From positions 62,001 to 126,000 of the forward strand of contig NZ_FPBO01000013.1 in NCBI RefSeq assembly GCF_900116645.1: DNA of 64,000 nt, read 5' to 3'. Position 1 is the stretch's first letter. Every line of letters begins with the position of its first letter. This document shows, piece after piece, positions 34,261-43,535 of the stretch. Origin of the DNA: Pseudoduganella namucuonensis. GTDB lineage: Bacteria; Pseudomonadota; Gammaproteobacteria; Burkholderiales; Burkholderiaceae_D. Under the pieces are notes generated by a model. The model saw only the letters and a list, made by a program, of their open reading frames with translations. It made no database searches and had not been told where the DNA came from. The position numbers were made by a program, and so were the translations under genes.

Positions 34261-36492
34261 TTAGAACTTCATCTCCATCAGCGCCCGCACGACCGCCACG
34301 GTCGGCGTGATGGTGGTGTCGCTGGTGGCGCCGCGCGGGGTGGTGAAACGCGATTGCGCCAGGTTGTCCTGGTGCAGGGCGTTCGACAGCGAGACGCGCA
34401 GCTGGTTCCTGGGATTGAATTTCCACAGCCCGTACAAGTCCAGCGAGCGCTTGGGCACCGTGTAGGCGTACTGGTTCAGCGCGATCCGCACCGGGCCGCC
34501 GCTCTGGAAGCTGTAGCTGCCGCCGGCCGTCAGCGGCAGCGCGTCCATCTTGTAGTCCAGGCCCAGCGTGCCGCTGACCGGGGTTTGCTGGTCCAGGCGG
34601 TTGTCCGGGCCGGGCACCGAGTTCAGTTTCGACCAGTTGCGGGCGACGTTGGCGCGCACCTCGACGGCGGGCGCCTTCGGATACAGGGAACGCAAAGGCA
34701 GCTTCGCCTCCAGCTCCACGCCGCGGGTCCAGGCCACGCCGTCGTTGATCGGGCGCGACACCCACTGGCCGTCGATCTCCGTCACCGTGTTGTGCGTGAT
34801 GTCCTCGATGCGGCGCACGAAGGTGCTGGCCGTCAGCAGGCCGCCGTTCGGCAGGTAGTGCTCGTACGCCAAGTCCAGGCCCCAGGCCAGTTCCGGCTTC
34901 AGTTGCGGATTGCCCATCTGGTCCGGCGTGGTCGGGCTGTTGTTGTTGGAGACGAAGCGGCGCGGAATCAGGCTGTTCACGCCGGGCGCCTTGTAGGTGC
35001 GCGTGAGGCCCAGGCGCAGCTGGTCGTTTTTACTGTCCGGCAGCTTCCACAGCGTCTGGAACAGCGGGCTCCAGACGCTGGACTTGTTGTCCACCGGCGC
35101 GTAGCCCGTGCCCTCGCTCTTGGTCCGGATGCCCTCCCAGCGCAGCCCCAGGTACACCGACCAGCGCTCCGTCACCTGCCACTCGTCCTGGCCGAACAGG
35201 GCCAGGCGCGTGACGTCCGCGTTGTACAGCTGGTCCAGGTCGACGGGCTTGATGTGGGCCGGGTCCGCGGGGCTGATGTGGGAGCGTTCGCGCTGGATGC
35301 GGTCCTCGTAGCGGGTGCTGTACGCCGCGTCCCAGCCCATGGACAGCGCGTGGCGCTCGATCAGCGGCGTGGCGTACTTGCCGGTGGTGCTGAAGCCCTT
35401 GTCGCTGGACTCCGAATCGACGGTGCGGCTCATGGCCAGCGTGCGGTCCCGGTAGTACTGCCGCGAAGGCGCCTCGATGACGCGGCGGTTGTAGTTCACG
35501 CCGCCCTTCACCTCCAGCCTGGCGCCCCGCGCCAGCTTGCGCGTCCAGGTCAGGTCGCTGCGCAGCATGTCCATGTCCGAGCGCACGCCCAGGTCGGTGC
35601 CGCTGTAGCGCGGCGCGCCGCCCAGCAGGGTGGCGATGCGTTCCGTGTTGCTGGCGCGGAAGCGGTTCAGGTTGATGAAACTCTGCGAGGTGACGATGTC
35701 GCCCGGCCCCAGGTTGATGTTCACGCGCGGCGACAGGCCGAAGCCCTTGAACACGCCCTCGCTCTCCAGCGCCGCGTGGCGCAGCAGGTTGGGGGCGCCG
35801 GCCGGGTCCTCGCCGGTGGTGACGATGCGCGACGGCCGGTCGAACTTGCCGTAGCTGAGGTTGCCGCCGATGGCGTACGACAGCGCGCCGCTGCGGTCCG
35901 ACAGCTGGAAGTTGGAATTGGTGCCGAACTTGCCGTTGTCGTCCTGCAGGCCGATCTTCAGTTCCTTCTGCGCGGTCTGGATCGCCTTTTTCAGCACGAT
36001 GTTGATGCCGCCGGCGATGGCCTGGGTGCTGTATTCGGCGGTGGCGGCGCGCATCACCTCGACGCGCTCGATCATGTCCGGCGACAGCGAGTCCAGCGAG
36101 AAGCCGGGCGGCGCCGGTTCGCCGTTCAGCATGATCTGCGTGTAGCCGCTGCCCAGGCCGCGCATGCGGATGTCGCCGCCGCGGCCCTGCACGCCGCCCA
36201 TCGTCACGCCCGGCAGGCGCTTGAGCACCTCGCCGATGGTGGTGTCGCCGTTCTTCAGGATCTCCTCCTGCGTCACCACGATCTTGGTGGCGGTGTCGTT
36301 GCGGCGCGCGTCGTAGCCGGCCGCCGCGCCCTTGACCTCGACCTGCTGGATGGCGGGCTTGGCCTCGTCGGCCGCGTGGGCGTGCTGCGCGGCCAGCAGC
36401 GCGGGGACGGCGGCGAGCATGCGCAGCAGGGAGTGGGAGGGGAGGGAGGGGCGGGTGGGACGGGTCATTGTTGTTGGCTTATCGTTGGACAT
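34261..36492 (-). CDS. TonB-dependent outer-membrane receptor
   Basis: A 743-residue receptor. A signal-like stretch (LLRMLAAVPALLAAQHAHAAD) is followed by a plug domain with TIGEVLKRLPGVTMGGVQGR and RGLGSGYTQIMLNGEPAPPG, then a 22-strand-type barrel ending in the usual aromatic residue (MEMKF). The plug has the form seen in receptors for siderophores and other large ligands; the substrate is not readable. The start may be ATG 36492, whose upstream region is a terminator hairpin, or ATG 36468. Neither has a strong ribosome-binding site. Confidence 0.87.
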   Translation of the reverse strand: MSNDKPTTMTRPTRPSLPSHSLLRMLAAVPALLAAQHAHAADEAKPAIQQVEVKGAAAGYDARRNDTATKIVVTQEEILKNGDTTIGEVLKRLPGVTMGGVQGRGGDIRMRGLGSGYTQIMLNGEPAPPGFSLDSLSPDMIERVEVMRAATAEYSTQAIAGGINIVLKKAIQTAQKELKIGLQDDNGKFGTNSNFQLSDRSGALSYAIGGNLSYGKFDRPSRIVTTGEDPAGAPNLLRHAALESEGVFKGFGLSPRVNINLGPGDIVTSQSFINLNRFRASNTERIATLLGGAPRYSGTDLGVRSDMDMLRSDLTWTRKLARGARLEVKGGVNYNRRVIEAPSRQYYRDRTLAMSRTVDSESSDKGFSTTGKYATPLIERHALSMGWDAAYSTRYEDRIQRERSHISPADPAHIKPVDLDQLYNADVTRLALFGQDEWQVTERWSVYLGLRWEGIRTKSEGTGYAPVDNKSSVWSPLFQTLWKLPDSKNDQLRLGLTRTYKAPGVNSLIPRRFVSNNNSPTTPDQMGNPQLKPELAWGLDLAYEHYLPNGGLLTASTFVRRIEDITHNTVTEIDGQWVSRPINDGVAWTRGVELEAKLPLRSLYPKAPAVEVRANVARNWSKLNSVPGPDNRLDQQTPVSGTLGLDYKMDALPLTAGGSYSFQSGGPVRIALNQYAYTVPKRSLDLYGLWKFNPRNQLRVSLSNALHQDNLAQSRFTTPRGATSDTTITPTVAVVRALMEMKF

Positions 36493-36519
36493 AAAAAAGC
36501 CCTGCCGCCTGGGCAGGGC
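36493..36519 (-). terminator. intrinsic terminator after the M14 peptidase gene
   Basis: On the minus strand GCCCTGCC-CAGGC-GGCAGGGC folds into an eight-base-pair GC stem followed by TTTTTT. It lies 20 bases after the carboxypeptidase stop (36539) and directly before the TonB receptor start (36492), so the T-run abuts the start codon. It is a textbook intrinsic terminator. Confidence 0.85.
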
Positions 36520-36538
36520 CGGTGCCGCGCGGGACGGA

Positions 36539-37666
36539 TCAGGCGCGCAGCGATTGCAGCACGGGCTGCAGGATGGACGCGCCCAGGGCGGCGCTGCGGG
36601 CACCGTCCCAGCCGGCCACCGGGTCGGGATCGTTGGCGTTGTCCTTGAACGGCATCTCCAGGGTCAGCGACAGGCAGCCGAAGGCGTGGGTGACGTGCGG
36701 CGAACCCATGGTCAGCGTCTCGGCGGTGTAGGGCGTCGCGCCGTAGCCGTGCAGGTCCTGGAAGTCCGGGCTGGCGATCTTGAAGTCGGCGATGAAGCGG
36801 TCCTGCGCGGCGCGCTGCGCCTCGGTGAAGTCCGGCAAGGACTCGCTGCCCGCCACGAACACGTAGGGCAGGCCCTCGTCGCCGTGCACGTCCAGGCACA
36901 GGTCGACGCCGGTCTCGTGCATTTTTCGCTTGACCAGGAACACCTCGGGGCTGCGCTCCATGGTCGGATTCAGCCACTCGCGGTTCAGGTTGGCGCCGGC
37001 CGCGTTGGTGCGCAGGTTGCCGCGCACCGAGCCGTCCGGATTCATGTTCGGCACCACGTAGAACACCGCCTCCTTCAGCAGTTGGCGGCCGAAGGGGTTG
37101 GCGTCGTCCAGCAGCGCGTCCAGCATGCCCTCGACGAACCACTCGGCCATCGTCTCGCCGGGATGCTGGCGCGCGATGACCCAGACCTTCTTCTTGCCGT
37201 CGACCGGCTCGCCGATCACCAGCAGGTTCATGTCGTGGCCGTCGATGGTCGAGCCCAGGTCCACCTGGCGCACGTGCGGCGACAGCTGGGCGCTGTCCAG
37301 CAGGGCCAGGTGGCGCTCGTACGAATACGGCTCGAAATAGGCGTAGTACACGCTGTCGAATTCGGGCGTGTGGTTGATGGTCATGGTGTCGCCGTCGAAG
37401 CTGGTCGGCACGCGGAACCAGCTGGCGCGGTCGTAGCTGGCCACGGCCTGGTAGCCCTCCCAGCCGGCCGGATACGCGGCCTTGCCGGCGTTCAGGAAAT
37501 TCATGGTCAGCGGGGTCGCCCTGGCGCCCTGCACGCGGAAGTAGAACCACTGGATGATATCGGCGTGGGAGTCCTTGCGGATGTTCAGGTCGATCGCGGA
37601 AGGGTCGTCCGCGCGCAGAACGTCGATGGCGCCAGCATCGAATTGGTGGCTGATTTTGATCGTCAT
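36539..37666 (-). CDS. M14-family zinc carboxypeptidase
   Basis: A 375-residue metallocarboxypeptidase of the cytosolic-carboxypeptidase-like M14 branch. The zinc ligands are His168 and Glu171 in RQHPGETMAEW and His261 in LDVHGDEG. NMNPDGSVRGNLRTNAAGAN supplies the substrate-binding Asn/Arg pair. A beta-rich N-terminal domain of about 120 residues (ADIIQWFYFRVQGARATPLT) precedes the catalytic domain, as in the bacterial members of this branch. There is no signal peptide, so it is probably cytoplasmic. The gene ends at an intrinsic terminator and is divergent from TRAP paralogue B. Confidence 0.9.
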   Translation of the reverse strand: MTIKISHQFDAGAIDVLRADDPSAIDLNIRKDSHADIIQWFYFRVQGARATPLTMNFLNAGKAAYPAGWEGYQAVASYDRASWFRVPTSFDGDTMTINHTPEFDSVYYAYFEPYSYERHLALLDSAQLSPHVRQVDLGSTIDGHDMNLLVIGEPVDGKKKVWVIARQHPGETMAEWFVEGMLDALLDDANPFGRQLLKEAVFYVVPNMNPDGSVRGNLRTNAAGANLNREWLNPTMERSPEVFLVKRKMHETGVDLCLDVHGDEGLPYVFVAGSESLPDFTEAQRAAQDRFIADFKIASPDFQDLHGYGATPYTAETLTMGSPHVTHAFGCLSLTLEMPFKDNANDPDPVAGWDGARSAALGASILQPVLQSLRA

Positions 37667-37725
37667 TGCTCAAATCCCGGATTGGTGAGAGACGCCATGA
37701 TACTAGCTTTGCAGCAAGCTTGTGA

Positions 37726-37754
37726 TTGCAAGCTTGCCAATTCGGACATACACT
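37726..37754 (+). promoter_or_regulatory. sigma-70-like promoter of TRAP solute-binding gene B
   Basis: TTGCAA (37726-37731), a 17-base spacer and TACACT (37749-37754) match the promoter of the paralogue at 31815-31843 in both hexamers, spacing and the GCTTG after the first hexamer. An extra copy of GCAAGCTTG lies just upstream at 37713, giving a repeated AAGCTTG string that might bind a regulator. Confidence 0.65.
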
Positions 37755-37784
37755 CGCTGGACAACCTGACCGGAGACCCACCCC

Positions 37785-38870
37785 ATGGAACGTCGTTCTT
37801 TCCTGAAAAAAGCATCGGCAGGCGCCGCCGCCGGCGCGCTGGCCGCCCCCGCGCTGGCGCAAGCGCAGCCCGCCGTGACCTGGCGCCTGGCCTCGAGCTT
37901 CCCCAAGACGCTGGACACCATCTACGGCTCGGCCGAGCAGTTCGTCAAGCGCGTGGCCGAGCTCACGGGCGGAAAATTCCAGATCCGCCAGCACGCGGCC
38001 GGCGAGATCGTCCCCGGCCTGCAAGTGATGGACGCGGTGCAGGCCGGCACGGTGGAGATGGGCCACACGCCGTCCTACTACTACTTCGGCAAGGACCCCA
38101 CGTTCGCCTTCGACTGCGCGGTGCCGTTCGGCCTGACCTCGCGCCAGCAGACCGCCTGGTTCGACCAGGGCGGCGGGCGCGAACTGTTGCGCGAGTTCTA
38201 CAAGGGCTACGGCATCATCAACTTCCTGGCCGGGAACACCGGTACCCAGATGGGCGGCTGGTACCGCAAGGAGATCAAGACCGTGGCCGACGTGAAGGGC
38301 CTGAAGATCCGCATCGCCGGCTTCGCCGGTCGCGTGATGGAGCGCATGGGCGCGGTGCCGCAGCAGATCCCGGCCAACGACGTCTACGCCGCGCTGGAGA
38401 AGGGCACGATCGACGCCGCCGAGTGGGTCGGCCCCTACGACGACGAAAAGCTGGGCCTGCAAAAGGTGGCGCCGCACTACTACGCGCCGGGCTGGTGGGA
38501 GGCCGGGCCGCAGTTGTCGTTCTACATCAACATCAAGGAATGGGAAAAGCTGCCCAAGGAATACAAGGCCGCGATCGAATGCGCCAGCTACGAATGCCAC
38601 GTCATCATGCAAGCCGACTACGACGCCAAGAACCCGGCGGCGCTGGCGCGGCTGCTGAAGAACGGCGCCAAGCTGCACAGCTTCTCGAAAGAGATCATGG
38701 ACGCCGCCTACAAGCACTCGACGGCGGTGATGGAAGAGGAAGCCGCCAAGAACGCCAAGTTCAAGAAGATCTACGACCCCTGGAAGCGCTTCCGCCACGA
38801 CCAGAACCAATGGGCCTCGGTGGCCGAAGCCACGATGCAAAACTACCTCATCAGCCTCGGCCGCAAATAA
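37785..38870 (+). CDS. TRAP transporter solute-binding protein (DctP/TakP type), paralogue B
   Basis: A 361-residue periplasmic binding protein with the same signal (MERRSFLKKASAGA) and blocks as the gene at 31881, including NFLAGNTGTQMGGWYRKE and EWVGPYDDEKLGLQKVAPHY. Differences cluster around the likely ligand pocket (for example HTPSYYYF versus HSASYYYF), so the two may bind different keto or hydroxy acids. It too lacks DctQ/DctM neighbours. GGAGACC precedes the ATG. A perfect 29-bp inverted repeat begins 12 bases after the stop. Confidence 0.9.
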   Translation: MERRSFLKKASAGAAAGALAAPALAQAQPAVTWRLASSFPKTLDTIYGSAEQFVKRVAELTGGKFQIRQHAAGEIVPGLQVMDAVQAGTVEMGHTPSYYYFGKDPTFAFDCAVPFGLTSRQQTAWFDQGGGRELLREFYKGYGIINFLAGNTGTQMGGWYRKEIKTVADVKGLKIRIAGFAGRVMERMGAVPQQIPANDVYAALEKGTIDAAEWVGPYDDEKLGLQKVAPHYYAPGWWEAGPQLSFYINIKEWEKLPKEYKAAIECASYECHVIMQADYDAKNPAALARLLKNGAKLHSFSKEIMDAAYKHSTAVMEEEAAKNAKFKKIYDPWKRFRHDQNQWASVAEATMQNYLISLGRK

Positions 38871-38881
38871 TTAACACTTTT

Positions 38882-38963
38882 ACATCGGTGTCAGGCGCGA
38901 CATTCGGACATTCCGGGAGGTACGGACGAGTCCGTGTCCGAATGTCGCGCCTGACACCGATGT
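38882..38963. repeat. 29-bp perfect inverted repeat (type 3)
   Basis: The arms 38882-38910 and 38935-38963 are perfect complements over 29 bp, built around GGTGTCAGGCGCGACATTCG, with a 24-base loop that contains a smaller CGGAC stem. It lies between the convergent TRAP paralogue B and amidohydrolase genes. The core GTCAGGC resembles the GTCAGACC of the type 2 elements in position and length, but the sequence is otherwise different. Confidence 0.85.
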
Positions 38964-38975
38964 GGTTTTGATAAG

Positions 38976-40277
38976 TTATTCGGACTTGGCGACCGCGCCG
39001 GCCATCATGACGAAGCGCACGCGCTTGAGCTCGGTGATGTCGCGCAGCGGGTCGGCGGCGACGGCGATCAGGTCGGCGCTCTTGCCCGCCTCCAGCGTGC
39101 CGGCCTGCGCGCCCACGCCCAGCAGGTCGGCGGCGTTCACCGTCGCCGCCTTGATCGCTTCCATCGGGCTCATGCCGTACTGGACCATCAGTTCGAATTC
39201 ATCGGCGTTGCGGCCGTGCTTGGACACGCCCGCGTCCGTGCCGAAGGCGATCTTCACGCCGCGCGCGTGCGCCAGCTTGAGCGACTTGCCGGTGATGCCG
39301 ATGCGCCAGTCGATCTTGGCCCGCACCGCCGGCGCATAGGCGTCCGGATTGGCGGCGATGCGCTCCTTGTAGCCGTTCACCGTGGACAGCGTCGGCACGT
39401 AGTACGCGCCCGATTTCAGGAACAGCTGCACGCCCTTCTCGTCCAGCAGCGTGCCGTGCTCGATCGAGTCGGCGCCCGCCGCCAGCGCGAGGTTGATGCC
39501 GCCGTCGCCGTGCGCGTGCACCGCCACCTTTTTGCCGTACAGGTGGGCGGTCTCGATCAGCGCCCTGGCCTCGTCGTCGAACATCTGCCTGGCCACGCCC
39601 GCGCCCACCATGCTGTTCACGCCGCCCGTGGTGGCGATCTTGATCACGTCCACGCCGCGCCCGATCTGCTTGCGCACCGCGCGCCGGCAGCTTTCCACGC
39701 CGTCGCACAGGTTCTCGTCGCTGACGCCGTGCCGCACCCAGTCGGCGTAGCCGAGGCGGCCGTCCATGTGGCCGGCCGTGGTGGAGATGGACGTGCCCGC
39801 GTCCAGAATGCGCGGGCCTTGCACCCAGCCCTTGTTGACCGCGTCGCGCAGCGCCAGGGTGACGCCGTCCGGGCCGTCGCCCAGGTTGCGCACGGTGGTG
39901 AAGCCGGCCGCCAAGGTCTTGCGGGCGTTCATTTCGGCCTCGTAGGCCCAGGCCGCCGGGCTGGTGTTGACGTTGGCCAGCGCGCCCTCGGCGCCGGCGC
40001 GGTCCGACACCAGGTGCACATGGCTGTCGATCAGGCCGGGCAGCACGAAGCGCTCGCGCAGGTCGACGATCGTCGCGCCGGGATACATGTCCACGCCCAC
40101 ATGTCCGTCCAGCACGGCGCTGATCTTGCCGTTTTCCACCACCAGCGTGGCCGCCCCGCGCGGCGCGTGGCCGGGACGGTCCAGCAGTTTCCCGGCCTGG
40201 ACCAGGATGACCCCCGCCGCCAGCGCGGCGCCGGGCGCGAGCAGGGAGAGCAGGACGGTGGCGGTGGCGAGCTTCAT
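38976..40277 (-). CDS. secreted amidohydrolase (imidazolonepropionase/prolidase-like)
   Basis: A 433-residue metal-dependent amidohydrolase with a signal peptide (TATVLLSLLAPGAALAAG). FVLPGLIDSHVHLVSD carries the HxH metal pair, VIKIATTGGVNSM the bridging lysine, VAVHAHGDGGINLALAAG a further His, and IAFGTDAGVSKHG the catalytic Asp. This arrangement is typical of the periplasmic amidohydrolases that include Xaa-Pro dipeptidases and organophosphate-active enzymes. The natural substrate is unknown. The start at 40277 is chosen because it begins directly at the signal peptide; an upstream in-frame start would bury it. Confidence 0.88.
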   Translation of the reverse strand: MKLATATVLLSLLAPGAALAAGVILVQAGKLLDRPGHAPRGAATLVVENGKISAVLDGHVGVDMYPGATIVDLRERFVLPGLIDSHVHLVSDRAGAEGALANVNTSPAAWAYEAEMNARKTLAAGFTTVRNLGDGPDGVTLALRDAVNKGWVQGPRILDAGTSISTTAGHMDGRLGYADWVRHGVSDENLCDGVESCRRAVRKQIGRGVDVIKIATTGGVNSMVGAGVARQMFDDEARALIETAHLYGKKVAVHAHGDGGINLALAAGADSIEHGTLLDEKGVQLFLKSGAYYVPTLSTVNGYKERIAANPDAYAPAVRAKIDWRIGITGKSLKLAHARGVKIAFGTDAGVSKHGRNADEFELMVQYGMSPMEAIKAATVNAADLLGVGAQAGTLEAGKSADLIAVAADPLRDITELKRVRFVMMAGAVAKSE

Positions 40278-40425
40278 GGGGGCGCTTTCGGGGGACGGGG
40301 AGAGCGGCGAGCATAGCACGCGACGCACCGGTGAGAAAGATCAAGGCCGGCGCGCGCGGGTTTGATAAGTTGGCTTGCGGCCCTCCGCATTGTGCGGCCG
40401 CGCCGCGTTATCGAGGAGCATCATC

Positions 40426-40686
40426 ATGGACTCTTGCGGACCCGAGCACATCGAAGTGCTGGACAAGAAAATCAACGCCCTCGGCGACGCCCTGGCGCAC
40501 CTGGGGCAGGGCACGTCGCTGAAGGAACTGCTGCGCATCATCCGTTTCCCCGGCTACACCACGCCGGCCGAATTCGCCTTCAGCGTCGCCATGCTGGATT
40601 CGATGGCGCTGCAGACGCGCATGCTGGAGCAGATGGGCGACCACCTGCTGAGCGCGGCGAAACAGGTCGGCCGGGAACAGCGTTGA
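40426..40686 (+). CDS. small hypothetical protein (86 aa)
   Basis: An 86-residue, mostly helical, soluble protein beginning MDSCGPEHIEVLDKKINALG. I do not recognise a family. Heptad-like leucines in VLDKKINALGDALAHLG suggest a short coiled coil. GAGGAGCATCATC precedes the ATG with a good ribosome-binding site, which supports real translation. It sits between the amidohydrolase and a chemoreceptor and faces the latter, 36 bases away, without a repeat element in between. The third-position GC bias looks like that of its neighbours. Confidence 0.6.
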   Translation: MDSCGPEHIEVLDKKINALGDALAHLGQGTSLKELLRIIRFPGYTTPAEFAFSVAMLDSMALQTRMLEQMGDHLLSAAKQVGREQR

Positions 40687-40722
40687 CGGCGCGGCGGCCG
40701 GTAGCGCCGGCCCGCCCGGGCC

Positions 40723-42402
40723 TCAGAACCGCGTGAAGCTGCCGTTGGCCGCGTCGAGGTCCCGGCCCATCACGACTTGCCGCAGCGGCGCCTTGCGGCG
40801 GCTGGCCGCGAGCTTGGCCGGCGCCGGTGCGAACGGTTCGGCGGCGCGCTCGGCGCGGGTCTTGAAGAAGCCCATCGCCTGCTGCAGTTCGCCGGCTTGC
40901 GCGCTCATTTCCTCGGCCGTGGCGGCCAGCTGTTCGGAGCCGGCGGCGTTTTGCTGGGTGGTCTGGCTCAATTGGCTCAGCGCGACGTTGATCTGCGCCA
41001 CGCCGGCCGATTGCTCGTCCGAGGCGCCGCTGATTTCCTGCACCAGGTCCGAGGTCCGCTTGATGTTGGGCACCATGGAGTTGAGCAGGGTGCCGGCCCG
41101 CTCGGCCAGGCTGACGCTGCCGCCCGCCACTTCGCCGATCTCCTGCGCCGCCACCTGGCTGCGCTCGGCCAGTTTGCGCACCTCGGCCGCCACCACGGCG
41201 AAGCCCTTGCCGTGCTCGCCGGCGCGCGCCGCCTCGATGGCCGCGTTCAGCGCCAGCAGGTTGGTCTGGTAGGCGATGTCGTCGATGATGGCGATCTTGC
41301 GCGCGATCTCGCGCATCGCCACCACTGTCGAGCCGACCGCCGTGCCGCCCTCCACCGCCTCGGTCGCGGCCTGGCTGGCCATGGTGTCGGTGACGCGCGC
41401 GTTCTCCGTGTTCTGCGCGATCGAGGCCGTCATTTCCTCGACCGAGGCGCTGGTCTCCTCCACGCTGGCGGCCTGCTCGCTGGCGGCCTGCGCCAGCGAC
41501 TGCGCGGTGCTGCTCACTTCCTCGGACGCGCTGGCCAGCGCGTGGGCGCTGTCGTTGACGTTGCCCACCACCGCCGCCAGCCGCGTCACCATGGTCTTCA
41601 TGCAGAACAGCAGGCTGCTGTTGTCGTGCTCGCCGGTATGGATTTCCACCGACAGGTCCCCGGACGCCACCCGGTTGACCACCTCGGCCGCGTAGGCCGG
41701 GTCGCCGCCCAGCTGGCGCAGCGTGGCCGTCAGGATGAGCAGGCCCAGCGTCACCACGATGGCGGCGGCCGCGCCGAATATGACGGCCATGTGGCGCTGC
41801 GCGTCGGCCATGTCGTCGCGCGCGGCGGCGGTCGCGGCGGCGGCCAGGCGCAGGTTCAGTTCCAGCACCTTGTCCAGCGCCACGCGCACGTGCTCGATAT
41901 GGGGACCGGCCGCGTTCGCCGCCAGGCGGAATTCCTCGAGCGCCTCCTTGTGCGCGGCGGCGTCCCTGGCCTGGGCCAGCCGTTCGGCGGCCGCGATCAC
42001 GCGCTGGCCGCTTTCCTGGCGCGGCGCCCAGGCGGCGAGGAATTCCCTGTACAGCTCGGCTTCCTCGCTGCTTTGCGGCAGCGGCTCGTAGATCTTGCGC
42101 CCGCCCGCGACCTCGGCGAAGCCGTTCCGCATCGCCGTGACTTGCGCCGCGATCTCGCCCTGCGCCCGCATGTCGTCGGCGTGGCGGAACACGCCCAGCG
42201 CGCCGATGCGGATCGCGCGGTTGCCCAGCTTGATCTGGTACAGGCCGGTCACCGACGGCAGGCGCACGTCCGCCACTTCCGTGAATCCGTGGTTCGCGCC
42301 GCGCAGGCCGGCATAGCCGGCGGCGCCGACCAGCGCGATGCCCAGCACCGCAAGACCCAGCAACAGGGACAGCTTTACTTTGATGGTAAGGCGATTCAGC
42401 AT
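40723..42402 (-). CDS. methyl-accepting chemotaxis protein
   Basis: A 559-residue chemoreceptor with a first helix ([20 protein letters not shown]), a four-helix-bundle-like sensor, a second helix near 190-210 ([19 protein letters not shown]), a divergent HAMP region and a signalling domain with the hairpin tip [20 protein letters not shown]. After it comes a basic, alanine-rich tail without a docking pentapeptide. The start at 42402 ([11 protein letters not shown]) is favoured because GAGGA lies at correct spacing; ATG codons at 42408 and 42414 are also in frame. It is on the same strand as paaX but 185 bases after it, so it may have its own promoter. The ligand is unknown; aromatic acids are a guess from position. 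Confidence 0.87.
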   Translation of the reverse strand: MLNRLTIKVKLSLLLGLAVLGIALVGAAGYAGLRGANHGFTEVADVRLPSVTGLYQIKLGNRAIRIGALGVFRHADDMRAQGEIAAQVTAMRNGFAEVAGGRKIYEPLPQSSEEAELYREFLAAWAPRQESGQRVIAAAERLAQARDAAAHKEALEEFRLAANAAGPHIEHVRVALDKVLELNLRLAAAATAAARDDMADAQRHMAVIFGAAAAIVVTLGLLILTATLRQLGGDPAYAAEVVNRVASGDLSVEIHTGEHDNSSLLFCMKTMVTRLAAVVGNVNDSAHALASASEEVSSTAQSLAQAASEQAASVEETSASVEEMTASIAQNTENARVTDTMASQAATEAVEGGTAVGSTVVAMREIARKIAIIDDIAYQTNLLALNAAIEAARAGEHGKGFAVVAAEVRKLAERSQVAAQEIGEVAGGSVSLAERAGTLLNSMVPNIKRTSDLVQEISGASDEQSAGVAQINVALSQLSQTTQQNAAGSEQLAATAEEMSAQAGELQQAMGFFKTRAERAAEPFAPAPAKLAASRRKAPLRQVVMGRDLDAANGSFTRF

Positions 42403-42587
42403 GGTCATCCTCATCGGTTAACGTGGCCGTTCAACGTCGCGGAACGATCCACTTTACGACTGGGTTTGCATGCGATCAAGAGAAGATTTCCGATGCGAAA
42501 TAAACAACACCGGGGCCGCGCGGCTTGACAAGGCGATACGCCGGTTTGCCGGGCGCGGCGCGGCCGGCGCTAGCATCCGGCTAGCCC

Positions 42588-43535
42588 CTACCCTCGGTCC
42601 GGGGACGGGCGCAGGCCGCCGAAACGCTCGTCCAGGCTGGGGTCCGCCTCGGGCGCGTCCGGGTCTTCGCGGCGCAGGGTGGTGGTGATGTGCGCCTCGG
42701 CCGCCTCGTACACCAGCACGTAGAGCCGCCGCGCCAGCTCGTAGGCCTTGGCGCCCGGCCAGGGTTCGGGCAGCAGTTCCATCGGCAGGTGCGGGTCGTG
42801 CAGCTGGACCCGGCGGTAGGCGTGCGCCAGCAGGGTGCGGATCACGAAGGCCTGCTCCGGCTCGGGCGCCGGTCCGCCGTCCAGCAGGGCCAGCAGCGGC
42901 TGGAACTGGGCGATGAACCGCTGGTAGCCGTCGATCACGCCGCCCAGGTCCCAGCCGTCCACGATCAGCTCGCGCAGCGGGCGGCCGTGGCGCACGCCCG
43001 GCATGCTGGCGCCCCGGCAGACGAAGACCTTGTCCTGCGTGCCGGTGCGGGCCAGCAGGTCGTCCAGCGTGTCGGCGTCGCCGGCCGGATGGCCGAACAC
43101 GCCCGGCGACACCAGGCTGTAGCCCTCCCACAGCAATTCCTTGCGCAAGGTGCCGCGCTCGGCGGCGCTGATGTTGCCGTTGCCGCTCAGGACGAAGGTC
43201 CAGTTGCCGTCCCACTCGCGCTGCGGTGGCGCGTACACGCGGCGGTAGGCGCGCGTGAAGCGGCCCTGCGCGGACGGCGGCACCGCGTACGAGGAGCGGC
43301 GTCCGTCGCGCTGCGAGGCCAGCCAGCCCTCCTGGGCCAGCCGGAACACGGAGGTGCGCACCAGCCGGTCGTTGACGCCGAGCGGGGCCAGCAGCTCGAT
43401 CAGGCTGCCCAGCCAGACGGTGCCGCCGTGCGGCACGATGCTGTCGCCGAAAATGGTCATCACCAGGGATTTGGAGCGGGGCGGATCGCTGGCCAGGAAG
43501 TGGGCGATCCATTCGTTGCTGTTCAGGTTGTTCAT
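42588..43535 (-). CDS. paaX: phenylacetate pathway repressor PaaX
   Basis: A 315-residue transcription repressor. The N-terminal winged-helix part reads SLVMTIFGDSIVPHGGTVWL and NDRLVRTSVFRLAQEGWLAS, and the C-terminal effector part GKRRRY-type region appears as WDGNWTFVLSGNG with PGVFGHPAG. PaaX in E. coli represses paa promoters and is released by phenylacetyl-CoA. It is divergent from paaA with about 200 bases between, so it probably controls both directions from that region. Length and blocks are normal for the family. Confidence 0.93.
   Translation of the reverse strand: MNNLNSNEWIAHFLASDPPRSKSLVMTIFGDSIVPHGGTVWLGSLIELLAPLGVNDRLVRTSVFRLAQEGWLASQRDGRRSSYAVPPSAQGRFTRAYRRVYAPPQREWDGNWTFVLSGNGNISAAERGTLRKELLWEGYSLVSPGVFGHPAGDADTLDDLLARTGTQDKVFVCRGASMPGVRHGRPLRELIVDGWDLGGVIDGYQRFIAQFQPLLALLDGGPAPEPEQAFVIRTLLAHAYRRVQLHDPHLPMELLPEPWPGAKAYELARRLYVLVYEAAEAHITTTLRREDPDAPEADPSLDERFGGLRPSPDRG

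Noticed and set aside
31761-38975. A complete TRAP transporter operon
   Set aside because: Only binding proteins are present; no gene with the many helices of DctM or the four of DctQ lies in the region.
42415-42587. Small gene or RNA between paaX and the chemoreceptor
   Set aside because: No start with a ribosome-binding site and no convincing hairpin plus T-run; it was left as an untranslated gap.
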